From positions 310,001 through 374,000 of the forward strand of contig NZ_CP118953.1 in assembly GCF_029024625.1 (NCBI RefSeq): a stretch of 64,000 nt of DNA, in the 5' to 3' direction. The notes under the pieces are model-generated. The model was given only the letters and a program-made list of their open reading frames with translations. It was not told where the DNA came from and did no database searches. Positions 35,860-44,078 of this stretch are shown in pieces (position 1 is the first letter of the stretch; each line of letters starts with the position of its first letter). The DNA comes from Staphylococcus chromogenes (GTDB taxonomy: Bacteria; Bacillota; Bacilli; Staphylococcales; Staphylococcaceae). The position numbers and the translations under genes were made by a program.

Positions 35860-37542
35860 ATGAAATTCACAATAGCTTGTTATTATCTCAAATTCAATTT
35901 CTTATATTTCATACAAAGAAAGTTTGAATTCATAAAAAACAATAATTTAAAAAAAATGTTTAAATTATTGTTTTTTATTCAAGTAATGACTTCGATATCC
36001 TTGCTATTTTTGACATCTCTTATAGTGAATTCATATCTAAAAAAACATGTAAATATAGATGTAATTGAATATTATTACTTTTTAATTTCTTTCCTTTATA
36101 CAGTTTTAATACCCATATTACCTAGAGCAAAGATACTAATAAGCCCTATGGATAAGAATCTATTATATAGAGTGGGTTTGAAACAAATCGATATCTTCAA
36201 CTTAATATATTTAACTGATGTTTTGAAGAAAATACCAGTTTATTTAAGTTTTATAGCTATAGGTTTAGGACTTAGTTTAAACCATCCACACCCTTGGATT
36301 CTATTAGTTAAAATAATACTTTCTATTTTTTATTTTATGGTCATTTCATATGTTATTCAAATTATTTATACAAATATAAAGGTTAAAAGTAATAGGAAAA
36401 TAGCATCCATTTCATATTTTTTTATTAATATAATACTAGGTATAGCAGTTGCTATTATCGGTTTTGTGATTGCTTTTCTGATTTTAAATATTTTTATAAG
36501 ACCATTTTTAATCTTCTCGGCGCACGTTTTAAAAATCAAAGAGAAATTTGAATGGAGTAACTATTTTTATAGTGTTAAAAATCAATTATTTGATATACAT
36601 AGTAAAGCAACTGTTATTCTAGACGTTATATCACCTCATACAATATTTATAAAAATTAATATTTATAATGTAATATGGCTTATTTTAGTGTGTTTATTAT
36701 TAGTGATATTTTATCGTTTTAATTTGGTTGGATATTGGTATAGGAAGGACGATATATATAATTCTTGTTTAAACAGAGATGTTTCTTTGCCTAATTCACT
36801 TTTCTTTGTACAGTTGAAACAGTTACTGAGCAATAGAGAAGAAATAAATTTACATAAACCATTTATTTATATAAGTTACTCTATTTGGTTTTTTTTAGGA
36901 GTTATAATTTACTTTTCACAATTTTCAAGTAGTCAGTTAGCAAATGCAATGGCATTTTTGATGATTCTTAACACAGTAACTCGTGACAGTTTCTCGGCTG
37001 GAGTGGATTTGTTTACCAGAACTTTAAGATTTGATTCTGATGGTAAAAGTATAGGTCTATATAGAATGTCCAATACTAAATTTCAAAAGATTTATGAAGC
37101 AAAAATTCTCTTAATTCGCTTTTTAGGAATTAAGGAAACAATTATAATTGCTATTTTATTGTCCATATTTTTTGATATGGATATATACCTATACTTCGTT
37201 CTAATACAGATTATTGTTATCAATGCTATCATAATTCCTAATTTATCACTACTTCCGTCATATCTATCACCTCACTTTAATTATCAACATTACAGTGAAT
37301 TTGATTATTTTGAAGATCAAAGTATTTTAGAAGATTCATTGTTTGATAAAATTAAAAATTTCATTTCATCATCCTATTTCTTTATTTTTTTTATAGGTTT
37401 TTTATTACAACGTGAATATGTTGATATAATATTTTTTATTATTATATATAACATTTTACTGTTTATAATACTTATTTATTTTATATATTTTTCTAAGAGT
37501 AAAATAACTAAAAAATGGGAAAAGAGGGATTTATATCTATAA
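35860..37542 (+). CDS. Large membrane protein of circular bacteriocin cluster (CirB-type)
   Basis: A 560-residue, very hydrophobic protein with roughly ten to twelve predicted membrane segments, AT-rich codon use and a strong AAGGAG site. It contains no ATPase or protease motif that I can see. Size, topology and position directly after the structural gene match CirB-type proteins of circular bacteriocin clusters, which are essential for production and are suspected in maturation or export. Function here is inferred from gene order. Confidence 0.72.
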   Translation: MKFTIACYYLKFNFLYFIQRKFEFIKNNNLKKMFKLLFFIQVMTSISLLFLTSLIVNSYLKKHVNIDVIEYYYFLISFLYTVLIPILPRAKILISPMDKNLLYRVGLKQIDIFNLIYLTDVLKKIPVYLSFIAIGLGLSLNHPHPWILLVKIILSIFYFMVISYVIQIIYTNIKVKSNRKIASISYFFINIILGIAVAIIGFVIAFLILNIFIRPFLIFSAHVLKIKEKFEWSNYFYSVKNQLFDIHSKATVILDVISPHTIFIKINIYNVIWLILVCLLLVIFYRFNLVGYWYRKDDIYNSCLNRDVSLPNSLFFVQLKQLLSNREEINLHKPFIYISYSIWFFLGVIIYFSQFSSSQLANAMAFLMILNTVTRDSFSAGVDLFTRTLRFDSDGKSIGLYRMSNTKFQKIYEAKILLIRFLGIKETIIIAILLSIFFDMDIYLYFVLIQIIVINAIIIPNLSLLPSYLSPHFNYQHYSEFDYFEDQSILEDSLFDKIKNFISSSYFFIFFIGFLLQREYVDIIFFIIIYNILLFIILIYFIYFSKSKITKKWEKRDLYL

Positions 37543-37573
37543 TGTAAATTACAAAAAAATATTTCTTTTTAAT

Positions 37574-38044
37574 TTGTCTATCTTGGTTGTGGGTTTTTTA
37601 ATAGGAATTTTACTTTATTACTTCTTAGGTGTAGACCTAGGTAAGGCAGTAATATCTGAAGATTTGAATGTTAAAGATTTATTTGTTCACAATTTGACTT
37701 ATTTTATAATAGCGGTTTTCGGTTTTTTATCTTTGGGTATTTTGAATGTTGTAATGATATTTTTAAATTCTGCTATAATAGGTTTTTTTATAGCTCACGG
37801 CATAAAGAGTGGTCAGACAATTAAAGTCATTTTAGCGTTAGCTCCGCATAGTGTATTTGAGATAGGGGCATTATTGATAGCTTCTACATTTTCATTAGGT
37901 TATATATCATACTTGTATAATAAATTTATTAAAAAAAGGGAAATTAAAACTAAAATATACAGAGATTTTGTTCTCGTAATTTTACTTGTATTAATATTAA
38001 CTCTTGTTGCAGCGTTAATTGAAAAATATGTAAATTTAATATAA
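37574..38044 (+). CDS. DUF95/SpoIIM-family membrane protein (CirC-type)
   Basis: About 156 residues, with three to four membrane segments and the family-like stretch FLNSAIIGFFIAHGIKSG ... LAPHSVFEIGALLIAS; the block PHSVFEIGALLIA is a hallmark of DUF95/SpoIIM proteins, one of the constant components of circular bacteriocin clusters. The start is doubtful: no ATG or GTG precedes the first membrane segment in frame and the TTG at 37574 lacks a ribosome site; the reading frame is open back to the previous stop. Confidence 0.75.
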   Translation: MSILVVGFLIGILLYYFLGVDLGKAVISEDLNVKDLFVHNLTYFIIAVFGFLSLGILNVVMIFLNSAIIGFFIAHGIKSGQTIKVILALAPHSVFEIGALLIASTFSLGYISYLYNKFIKKREIKTKIYRDFVLVILLVLILTLVAALIEKYVNLI

Positions 38045-38058
38045 GAGGGGCTATAAGC

Positions 38059-38781
38059 GTGTTAACTGTAAAAAATGTACAAAAAAAATTCGGAAAATCA
38101 ATATCTGTTTTAAAAGACGTAACTATAGATTTTGATGAGAACAGTATAAATTGCATAGTTGGCGCAAACGGTGCTGGTAAAACAACTTTACTAAATATAA
38201 TTAGTGGATTAATACTGCCTAGTAATGGCAATATATTTTTGGATGACAAAAGTATACTTAAAAATGTTAGTTTAAGAAACAAAATTTTTTATGTTCCTGT
38301 TGACCCTTTTTTTTATGAAAAATTGAGTGCAAAAGATAATTTGGAAATAATAAGTAATTTATATGGAAAGAATATTGGTTCAGAATTAGTAATACAGACT
38401 TTAGAAGAAGTTGGTTTAAAGAGAGAAGACTTAAGAACTCCGGTTCAAAATTTTTCTACCGGTATGAAACAAAAGCTTAATTTTGCATCTATGTTGTTAG
38501 TAGATGTACCCGTTATATTATTAGATGAGCCGTTTAATGCGTTAGATTCAATTACACAATCTAGGTTTTCAAAAATTTTGAAGGATTTAAGGAGGAAAAA
38601 GAAAACTATAATATTTACTAGTCATTTACCAAGTACAATTTTAGATCTCGCTGATAATATATATTTTTTAAAAAAGGGAATTATAGTTGAGAAAAAAAGA
38701 AGGGATTTTTTTGACAGAGAAAGTTTAGAAATATGGTTATCTGATAATCAAAGGGAGGAGAATCAAAATGAAGAAGAATGA
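38059..38781 (+). CDS. ABC transporter ATPase of bacteriocin cluster (CirD-type)
   Basis: A 240-residue ATPase: Walker A GANGAGKT (residues about 35-42), signature FSTGMKQKL, Walker B PVILLDEPF and switch TSH. The start is GTG 38059 after AGAGGGG. It would work with the neighbouring membrane proteins in export, immunity or maturation of the circular peptide. Its last 14 bases overlap the immunity-type gene. Confidence 0.85.
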   Translation: MLTVKNVQKKFGKSISVLKDVTIDFDENSINCIVGANGAGKTTLLNIISGLILPSNGNIFLDDKSILKNVSLRNKIFYVPVDPFFYEKLSAKDNLEIISNLYGKNIGSELVIQTLEEVGLKREDLRTPVQNFSTGMKQKLNFASMLLVDVPVILLDEPFNALDSITQSRFSKILKDLRRKKKTIIFTSHLPSTILDLADNIYFLKKGIIVEKKRRDFFDRESLEIWLSDNQREENQNEEE

Positions 38782-38932
38782 TTTGTTAGTAATGCTAGTA
38801 ATTTATGTTATTACTTCTGTAGTTATGTATATTAGAGTGGGGGTTAGTTTTCAGTTTTTTATGTACTTAATTTTATTCCCAATAGTATTCATGATTTTTG
38901 CATCAATCATGAATATCATTAAGAAAAAGTAG
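38768..38932 (+). CDS. 54-residue cationic membrane peptide, probable immunity protein (CirE-type)
   Basis: ATG 38768 follows GGGAGGAG and overlaps the ATPase gene in another frame. The product is 54 residues with two membrane segments (about 5-21 and 27-50), a KKND N terminus and an IKKK C terminus. Circular bacteriocin immunity proteins (CirE, CclI, As-48D1) are typically about 50-60 residues, hydrophobic and basic, and encoded next to the ATPase. The sequence itself is not recognisable, so the call rests on size, charge and position. Confidence 0.75.
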   Translation: MKKNDLLVMLVIYVITSVVMYIRVGVSFQFFMYLILFPIVFMIFASIMNIIKKK

Positions 38933-38949
38933 TATTGAGATGAGTAATA

Positions 38950-39147
38950 TTGAATAATAAAGTAAAATTTGAAAGAATCGCACTTTCTATGACTCAAAAA
39001 GATCTTGCAAAAAAAGTTGGAGTAACAAGACAAACTATATCCCTTATTGAACAAGGTGATTATAACCCTTCATTAGCACTTTGTAAGAAAATTTGCTTTA
39101 CCTTGGGGAAAAGTTTAGACGAACTATTTGGAGAAGATATGAAATGA
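38950..39147 (+). CDS. XRE-family small regulator (CylR2-like)
   Basis: A 65-residue helix-turn-helix protein (MTQKDLAKKVGVTRQTISLIEQGDYNPS) with TTG start 18 bases after the immunity gene. Stand-alone HTH proteins of this size, ending in a LDELFGED-like strand, resemble CylR2 and often pair with a membrane protein, as here. It probably controls the bacteriocin operon. Confidence 0.85.
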   Translation: MNNKVKFERIALSMTQKDLAKKVGVTRQTISLIEQGDYNPSLALCKKICFTLGKSLDELFGEDMK

Positions 39148-39605
39148 AACATTATTTTACAAAGAAAATATTGCCAAAAGACGAAAGGAAACGCGAAAAT
39201 ATACTCTATACGATTTCAGAATCTACTATAATATTCTTTGTGGCCTTATTTATTTATGCTATTATCAATAGATCTTCATTAAATGGTACATTAATGGATA
39301 AAATGGTTATTGGAAGTATTATCTTCTTTATTTCGTTTATATTCATTAGATATATAGCAAGTGAAGTAACTAGAGATGATATTGATACAAAGCGAAAATT
39401 TTATTTTCAACTATATTTCAAAATGTTATCGAACTTTATAATTTCTATGATTATATTATTGTTTATCGCTTTTACAAATATTATTTATTTTAAATTAATT
39501 ACATATATAATTATGTTTTTCTGTTTTTTTATTCCTCTCATGATTGTCAGTTATTTAGAGTTGTATATTTCCTATAGAGCTAGCAAGAATCTATTTAAAG
39601 AGTGA
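39144..39605 (+). CDS. Four-helix membrane protein paired with the XRE regulator
   Basis: A 153-residue basic protein with about four membrane segments. Its ATG overlaps the stop of the XRE gene (ATGAAATGA), implying translational coupling. Small HTH-plus-membrane-protein pairs are frequent at bacteriocin loci and may sense or exclude the peptide. The family is not recognised with certainty. No terminator is evident before the IS. Confidence 0.65.
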   Translation: MKHYFTKKILPKDERKRENILYTISESTIIFFVALFIYAIINRSSLNGTLMDKMVIGSIIFFISFIFIRYIASEVTRDDIDTKRKFYFQLYFKMLSNFIISMIILLFIAFTNIIYFKLITYIIMFFCFFIPLMIVSYLELYISYRASKNLFKE

Positions 39606-39675
39606 TTACGGATTTATATTATTACTCACTTTTTAAAATTCAAAATAAAGCAATTGGACTAAAGTATTAATATGA

Positions 39676-41487
39676 GGGGCTGGGACATAGGGTTTCAGTT
39701 CCTAAGAAAAACACCACAAAAATCTTTTGAAATGATTTTTGTGGTGTTTTTCATTTGAATTCTACTTGAAATTAGCACTTATCGTGCTAATTTTCTTATG
39801 TTTAGAGCCATAAGGGCAATTCCAATTTCACATTCGACTTTAGATTGGGTGCGTACGGATAATCTTTTGAAACCCAAATTAGCCTTCAGATTTCCAAAAG
39901 CTGATTCGACATCTATTTTACGTTTTTTGTAGATGCCATTCATTTTAGGATCTGAAAGCAATTGTTTAGTATAGTTTTTTAGATATTCCCATGTGAAGTT
40001 TTTCAGTAATTTTTTATTTGTATTCGGATTTTTAGTTTGTTTCATACATTTGCTTCGCAATGGGCAATCGAAACAATCTTCACATCTGTATTCTTTGAAA
40101 TCTCGACGATAACCATAATAATCATGTCTAATTCTATATTTGAAGAAATGTAACTCTTTATTATTCGGGCACAAGTAATAGTCGTCTAATTCATTGTATC
40201 GCCAATTTGCAGAGATAAACGGATCATTTTTAAATTTCTTTTTCCCTTCTTTAATATACATTCCATAAGTGATTAGTGGCGCCTTCTCAAAATCATCTAG
40301 TATCATTTTATAATTACTTTCACTACCATAACCTGCATCAGCTACAATATACTCCGGAATGCCACCATATAATTCTTTCATTTCATTCAAAAACGGATCC
40401 AGTGTTCTTGTATCTCCCGGTTTATTATACACGCCGTAGGCGAGTACAAATTGATTATTCGTTGCTATTTGTAAGTTATATCCTGGTTTTAATTGTCCAT
40501 TTTTCATGTGGTCATCTTTCATTCTCATAAATGTCGCATCATAATCTGTTGTTGAATAGCTCTTTCTGTCACCATAAATTTCTTTTTGATTCTCATATTT
40601 AATTTTGCGTTCTCTAAATCATTAATTGCTTTTTTGCTTTTTTTAATTTGGGTTCGCTGTTTTCTCAATGTTTTACGTTCTTGAGTATTGGCCGTGTTTT
40701 CGATTTGAGAAGTCAAATTTTTTTCTTTGTTCTCTAGATAGGTTTCGATTTGATTCATCTCTTCTTTAGACAACTCTTTTGAGGATTCTTTTTTTATTTC
40801 CTCAGCTACTAAAGTTTCGTAAAGTGTATTAGACTTTTCAACAACCGATTGGCTGAATATTTCGGTATTTGCGAGCCATTGAAACGTATATTTATTGGCA
40901 TTTGCTTCAAGCTTAGTTCCATCGATGTAAACAACATCTTCAGATATTAATTTATCTTCGATTAACTAAGCTCTAAAACCAACAAATAAAGTTTGTAAAA
41001 TTCCCATCATGTGTGGATTCATTCTGAACCTATTTATAGTTCTGTAAGAAGGTGTTTGCCCTTGGGCAAGCCACATGAGACGACAGCTATCTTTAAGAAG
41101 GAATGCTATTTTGTGTCCTGAAAAAACAGATTGAGAATAGCTATAAAGAAGTATTTTTAACATCATCTTGGGATGATAAGAAGAGGGGCCCCTATGATTG
41201 TAATAGTCATTGAATTCTGCGTCAGGGATGGACTCAACAAGATGATTAATAATAGTAGAAACATCATTTTCTGGAAATGTAATTTCCGTTTCAATTGGTA
41301 GTGTTAGTTGAGACATGTTATAATTTTTATACATATAAAGTTCCTCCGTATCATTTTGTTTGTGGTTATTCATTATTATACGCGAGGACTTTATTTTTTT
41401 GGAATAATATATAAAGGGAATCGTTTAAGTAAAAATGATTTTACCTAATCGATTCTCTTTTTGGGCTAGGAATTATGTCCCAGCCCC
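39676..41487 (-). mobile_element. IS1182-family (IS1272-like) insertion sequence, decayed
   Basis: Terminal inverted repeats GGGGCTGGGACATA (39676-39689) and TATGTCCCAGCCCC (41474-41487) bound about 1.8 kb. Inside, a strong hairpin (39706-39752) follows the transposase. The right end abuts the stop codon of yknW copy 2, replacing its terminator region. Confidence 0.85.
39779..41373 (-). pseudogene. IS1182-family transposase, inactivated
   Basis: The N-terminal part (from 41373) reads PDAEFNDYYNHRGPSSYHPKMM with SYRTINRFR and ends at a TAG at 40966-40968. The same frame resumes (DGTKLEANANKYTF) to about 40600, where a one-base deletion shifts the frame. The last part (VADAGYGSESNY, CPLRSKC, KRKIDVESAFGNLKAN) is the catalytic C-terminal DDE region. 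Only these two lesions separate it from an intact gene, so decay is recent. Confidence 0.9.
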
Positions 41488-41492
41488 TTTTC

Positions 41493-42314
41493 CATTTAAG
41501 TAAATAAAGAGAATGAGAGAACAACAATAAAATGAATGACCGCTAAAACGGCAGACCACTTTTTAGAAAGGTGACACGTAGAATGTAAAATCACGCCGAA
41601 TAACCAAGCCGTCAAAATATTTTGGATGTTAATCGCTGCAAGTTGCGGTTGCCCTGGTGAAAAGATATTCAAAGAGGCGATATTGATATCAGGTAATTTT
41701 AAGCCGAACATCCATTGAATCAGTAGGGCCACAATAGCCACCACAGATAAAATAACAAGCATGAGTAACGTGGACGCCCAAATACTTTTAACGGACACAT
41801 CAGATTTTGCGATTTTAGCAATGATTAACACAATCACAAAATAAATGAGCCAGTTAAAAAAATTACCAAAAGGCACACCAATGCCGGTTAATATAGGCAT
41901 TATAGTCGTCATGCCATCAATTTGTTCTTGTGGGAGCCCTTGTTCTTTAAAAGTGGCCGTGAAATCTGTGACAAAGGGTGTAAGAATCCCTGCGATGATA
42001 GATAACACAATTAATAAAAGAAGGTTTCGAAGTAGTTTCGGATGATGGCGCTTTTTTTCAAACGCATCGATATGTAATAAGTTGCTATGATTCATAGTTT
42101 GTCATTCCTCCTAATCATGTAAATCTTACTTTATATAAACGATACGATAAAATAATTAATTAATCAACGTCAGTTTTAAAGGGGAGCATTGTTAATCAAA
42201 TTAAAATTATCGTAAAAAATTCTACAATTAGGTTTCGCATGATTGAAAAATCATATAAACTTAAAATAAATAAAGTTGTGTTGTTAGAAAAAAACATCTA
42301 CGACTAGTTTTAAA
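41493..42314. repeat. Large direct repeat, copy 2
   Basis: Same content and orientation as 33743-34562. This copy is continuous with the yknXYZ-like operon, so it is probably the native location. Confidence 0.92.
41496..42095 (-). CDS. YIP1-family membrane protein, YknW-like, copy 2
   Basis: A 199-residue protein with about five membrane segments, about 96 percent identical by eye to the copy at 33746. It is divergent from the yknX-like gene, 244 bases away, and probably the functional partner of that efflux operon. Its own terminator appears to have been replaced by the end of the IS1182-like element. Confidence 0.8.
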   Translation of the reverse strand: MNHSNLLHIDAFEKKRHHPKLLRNLLLLIVLSIIAGILTPFVTDFTATFKEQGLPQEQIDGMTTIMPILTGIGVPFGNFFNWLIYFVIVLIIAKIAKSDVSVKSIWASTLLMLVILSVVAIVALLIQWMFGLKLPDINIASLNIFSPGQPQLAAINIQNILTAWLFGVILHSTCHLSKKWSAVLAVIHFIVVLSFSLFT

Positions 42315-42339
42315 GATTATTAAGTGAGGAGAGAACGTT

Positions 42340-43395
42340 TTGAAGAAAAAATCAATGATTATCTTGTCGATTGTCGGGATTGCCCTGTTAATCATCGCAG
42401 GATTTATCGCAAAAGCAGTGACAGGCTCGAACAAAGATGACAAAGCAGCTTACGATACATATCAGGTGAAGACTGAAAGTCCGATTAAAGTGACGGGCAA
42501 GGTTTCGCCAGAATCTATTAAAACATATCAAAATAATGCCCAGTTAGGCGATTTCGTCAGTGTACAAGTCAATGAAGGACAACGTGTGACACAAGGGACC
42601 CCTCTAATCAACTACGACATTAACCCGAATAAACGCAATGAGTTATACCAACAAGTGCGTCAAGCAGAAGCGAAAGGCGATCAAACAGCCATCAATGAAG
42701 CGTGGAAACAATTGAATCAATACGATAGTCAAGTAAACGATAGTGTCTATGCGACGTTCAATGGGATTGTATCGGATATTAAAAAGACAAATGTGGGTAA
42801 AGGCGAACCGATTTTGAAATTAATCGCCGATGAACCTCAAATTAAAACGACGGTCTCGGAGTTTGATTTAAACAAAATCTCAGTCGGTGACGACGTGAAT
42901 GTTACCGTGACTAGCACGGGTAAAAAAGGAAAAGGCAAAATTAAAAGCATTTCTGAACTCCCAACAAGTTATGACCAAGCTCAACAAGCAGGTGGACAAG
43001 GTGCGATGAGTGGAGCCGACCCAAGTGGAGATTCTGGAGAAGGACAAGCGATGACCGCGTCTAATCCGACGGAAACCAATCCAACTGGAGGAGATGACAG
43101 CGCGTCTTCAAAATATACTGTGATGATTGGGGACTTAGATTTTGATGTGCGTAACGGTTTCTCAGTTGAAGCTGAAATCCCCCTCGACACGATTAAACTC
43201 CCATCGTCTGTGCTGACGAAAGATGATCACGTGTATGTGGTGGATAAAGACGGTACAGTTGATAAACGACAAATTAAATATGATGACAATAATGGGGACC
43301 TCATTTTGAAAAAAGGTCTGAAGAAAGGTGACAAACTCATCAAAAATCCTGATAGCGATTTAAAAGACGGGAAAAAAGTTGAGGTGTCCTCATGA
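42340..43395 (+). CDS. YknX/MacA-like membrane fusion protein
   Basis: A 351-residue efflux adaptor. One N-terminal membrane segment (about residues 5-24), a biotinyl-lipoyl-like beta domain (VSVQVNEGQRVTQGTPLINYD), a short helical hairpin (about 100-130), a second lipoyl half (YATFNGIVSDIKKTNVGKGEPIL) and a C-terminal barrel with a Gly/Ser/Asn-rich insertion (about 210-255). The start is TTG 42340 after GAGGAG. It overlaps the ATPase gene by four bases. It resembles YknX, part of a defence system against SdpC in B. subtilis. Confidence 0.82.
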   Translation: MKKKSMIILSIVGIALLIIAGFIAKAVTGSNKDDKAAYDTYQVKTESPIKVTGKVSPESIKTYQNNAQLGDFVSVQVNEGQRVTQGTPLINYDINPNKRNELYQQVRQAEAKGDQTAINEAWKQLNQYDSQVNDSVYATFNGIVSDIKKTNVGKGEPILKLIADEPQIKTTVSEFDLNKISVGDDVNVTVTSTGKKGKGKIKSISELPTSYDQAQQAGGQGAMSGADPSGDSGEGQAMTASNPTETNPTGGDDSASSKYTVMIGDLDFDVRNGFSVEAEIPLDTIKLPSSVLTKDDHVYVVDKDGTVDKRQIKYDDNNGDLILKKGLKKGDKLIKNPDSDLKDGKKVEVSS

Positions 43396-44078
43396 TAGAA
43401 CTCAATCATGTGAACCGAAGTTTTAAAAACGGCAACGAAACGAATCACATTTTAAAAGACATTCACTTACGAATCGATGCAGGTGAATTTGTGGCGATTA
43501 TGGGGCCTTCAGGTTCAGGGAAAAGTACGCTTATCAATATTTTAGGGTTTATCGATCGCGGATACGAAGGCGACTATTTGTTTGACGGCCATAATTACCA
43601 ACAACGTTCAGATAATGAACTGGCCGCCATCCGTAACCGTACCGTTGGCTTTGTGTTCCAAAACTTTAAACTGATTCAAAACAATACGATTTTAGAAAAT
43701 GTGAGCATTCCCTTACTCTATGCCGGCCTTTCTGCAAGAGCCCGTAAAGAACGTGTGCGAGCGATGTTACATGAAGTTGGTCTTTACGATAAAGAACAAC
43801 TTGTGCCGAACAAGCTTTCAGGAGGCCAACAACAACGTGTCGCTATCGCAAGGGCGATTGTTAATGAACCTAAGTTTATCATTGCGGATGAACCGACAGG
43901 GGCGCTAGACTCAAAGACTTCACAAGATATCATGACATTGTTTTTAAAGTTAAACAAAGAACAAGGTACAACCATGATTGTAGTCACGCATGATCCGAAA
44001 GTCGCCGCACAAGCCGATCGCGTCATTCATATTTTAGATGGTCGTATTCAAAAAGAAGAGGTGAACGTACATGAGTAA
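43392..44078 (+). CDS. YknY/MacB-type ABC ATPase
   Basis: A 228-residue ATPase of the LolD/MacB type: Walker A GPSGSGKST, Q-loop FQNFKL, signature LSGGQQQRVAIAR, Walker B FIIADEPTGALD, switch THD. It overlaps neighbours on both sides (ATGA and eight bases), giving a tight three-gene operon. Confidence 0.87.
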   Translation: MIELNHVNRSFKNGNETNHILKDIHLRIDAGEFVAIMGPSGSGKSTLINILGFIDRGYEGDYLFDGHNYQQRSDNELAAIRNRTVGFVFQNFKLIQNNTILENVSIPLLYAGLSARARKERVRAMLHEVGLYDKEQLVPNKLSGGQQQRVAIARAIVNEPKFIIADEPTGALDSKTSQDIMTLFLKLNKEQGTTMIVVTHDPKVAAQADRVIHILDGRIQKEEVNVHE

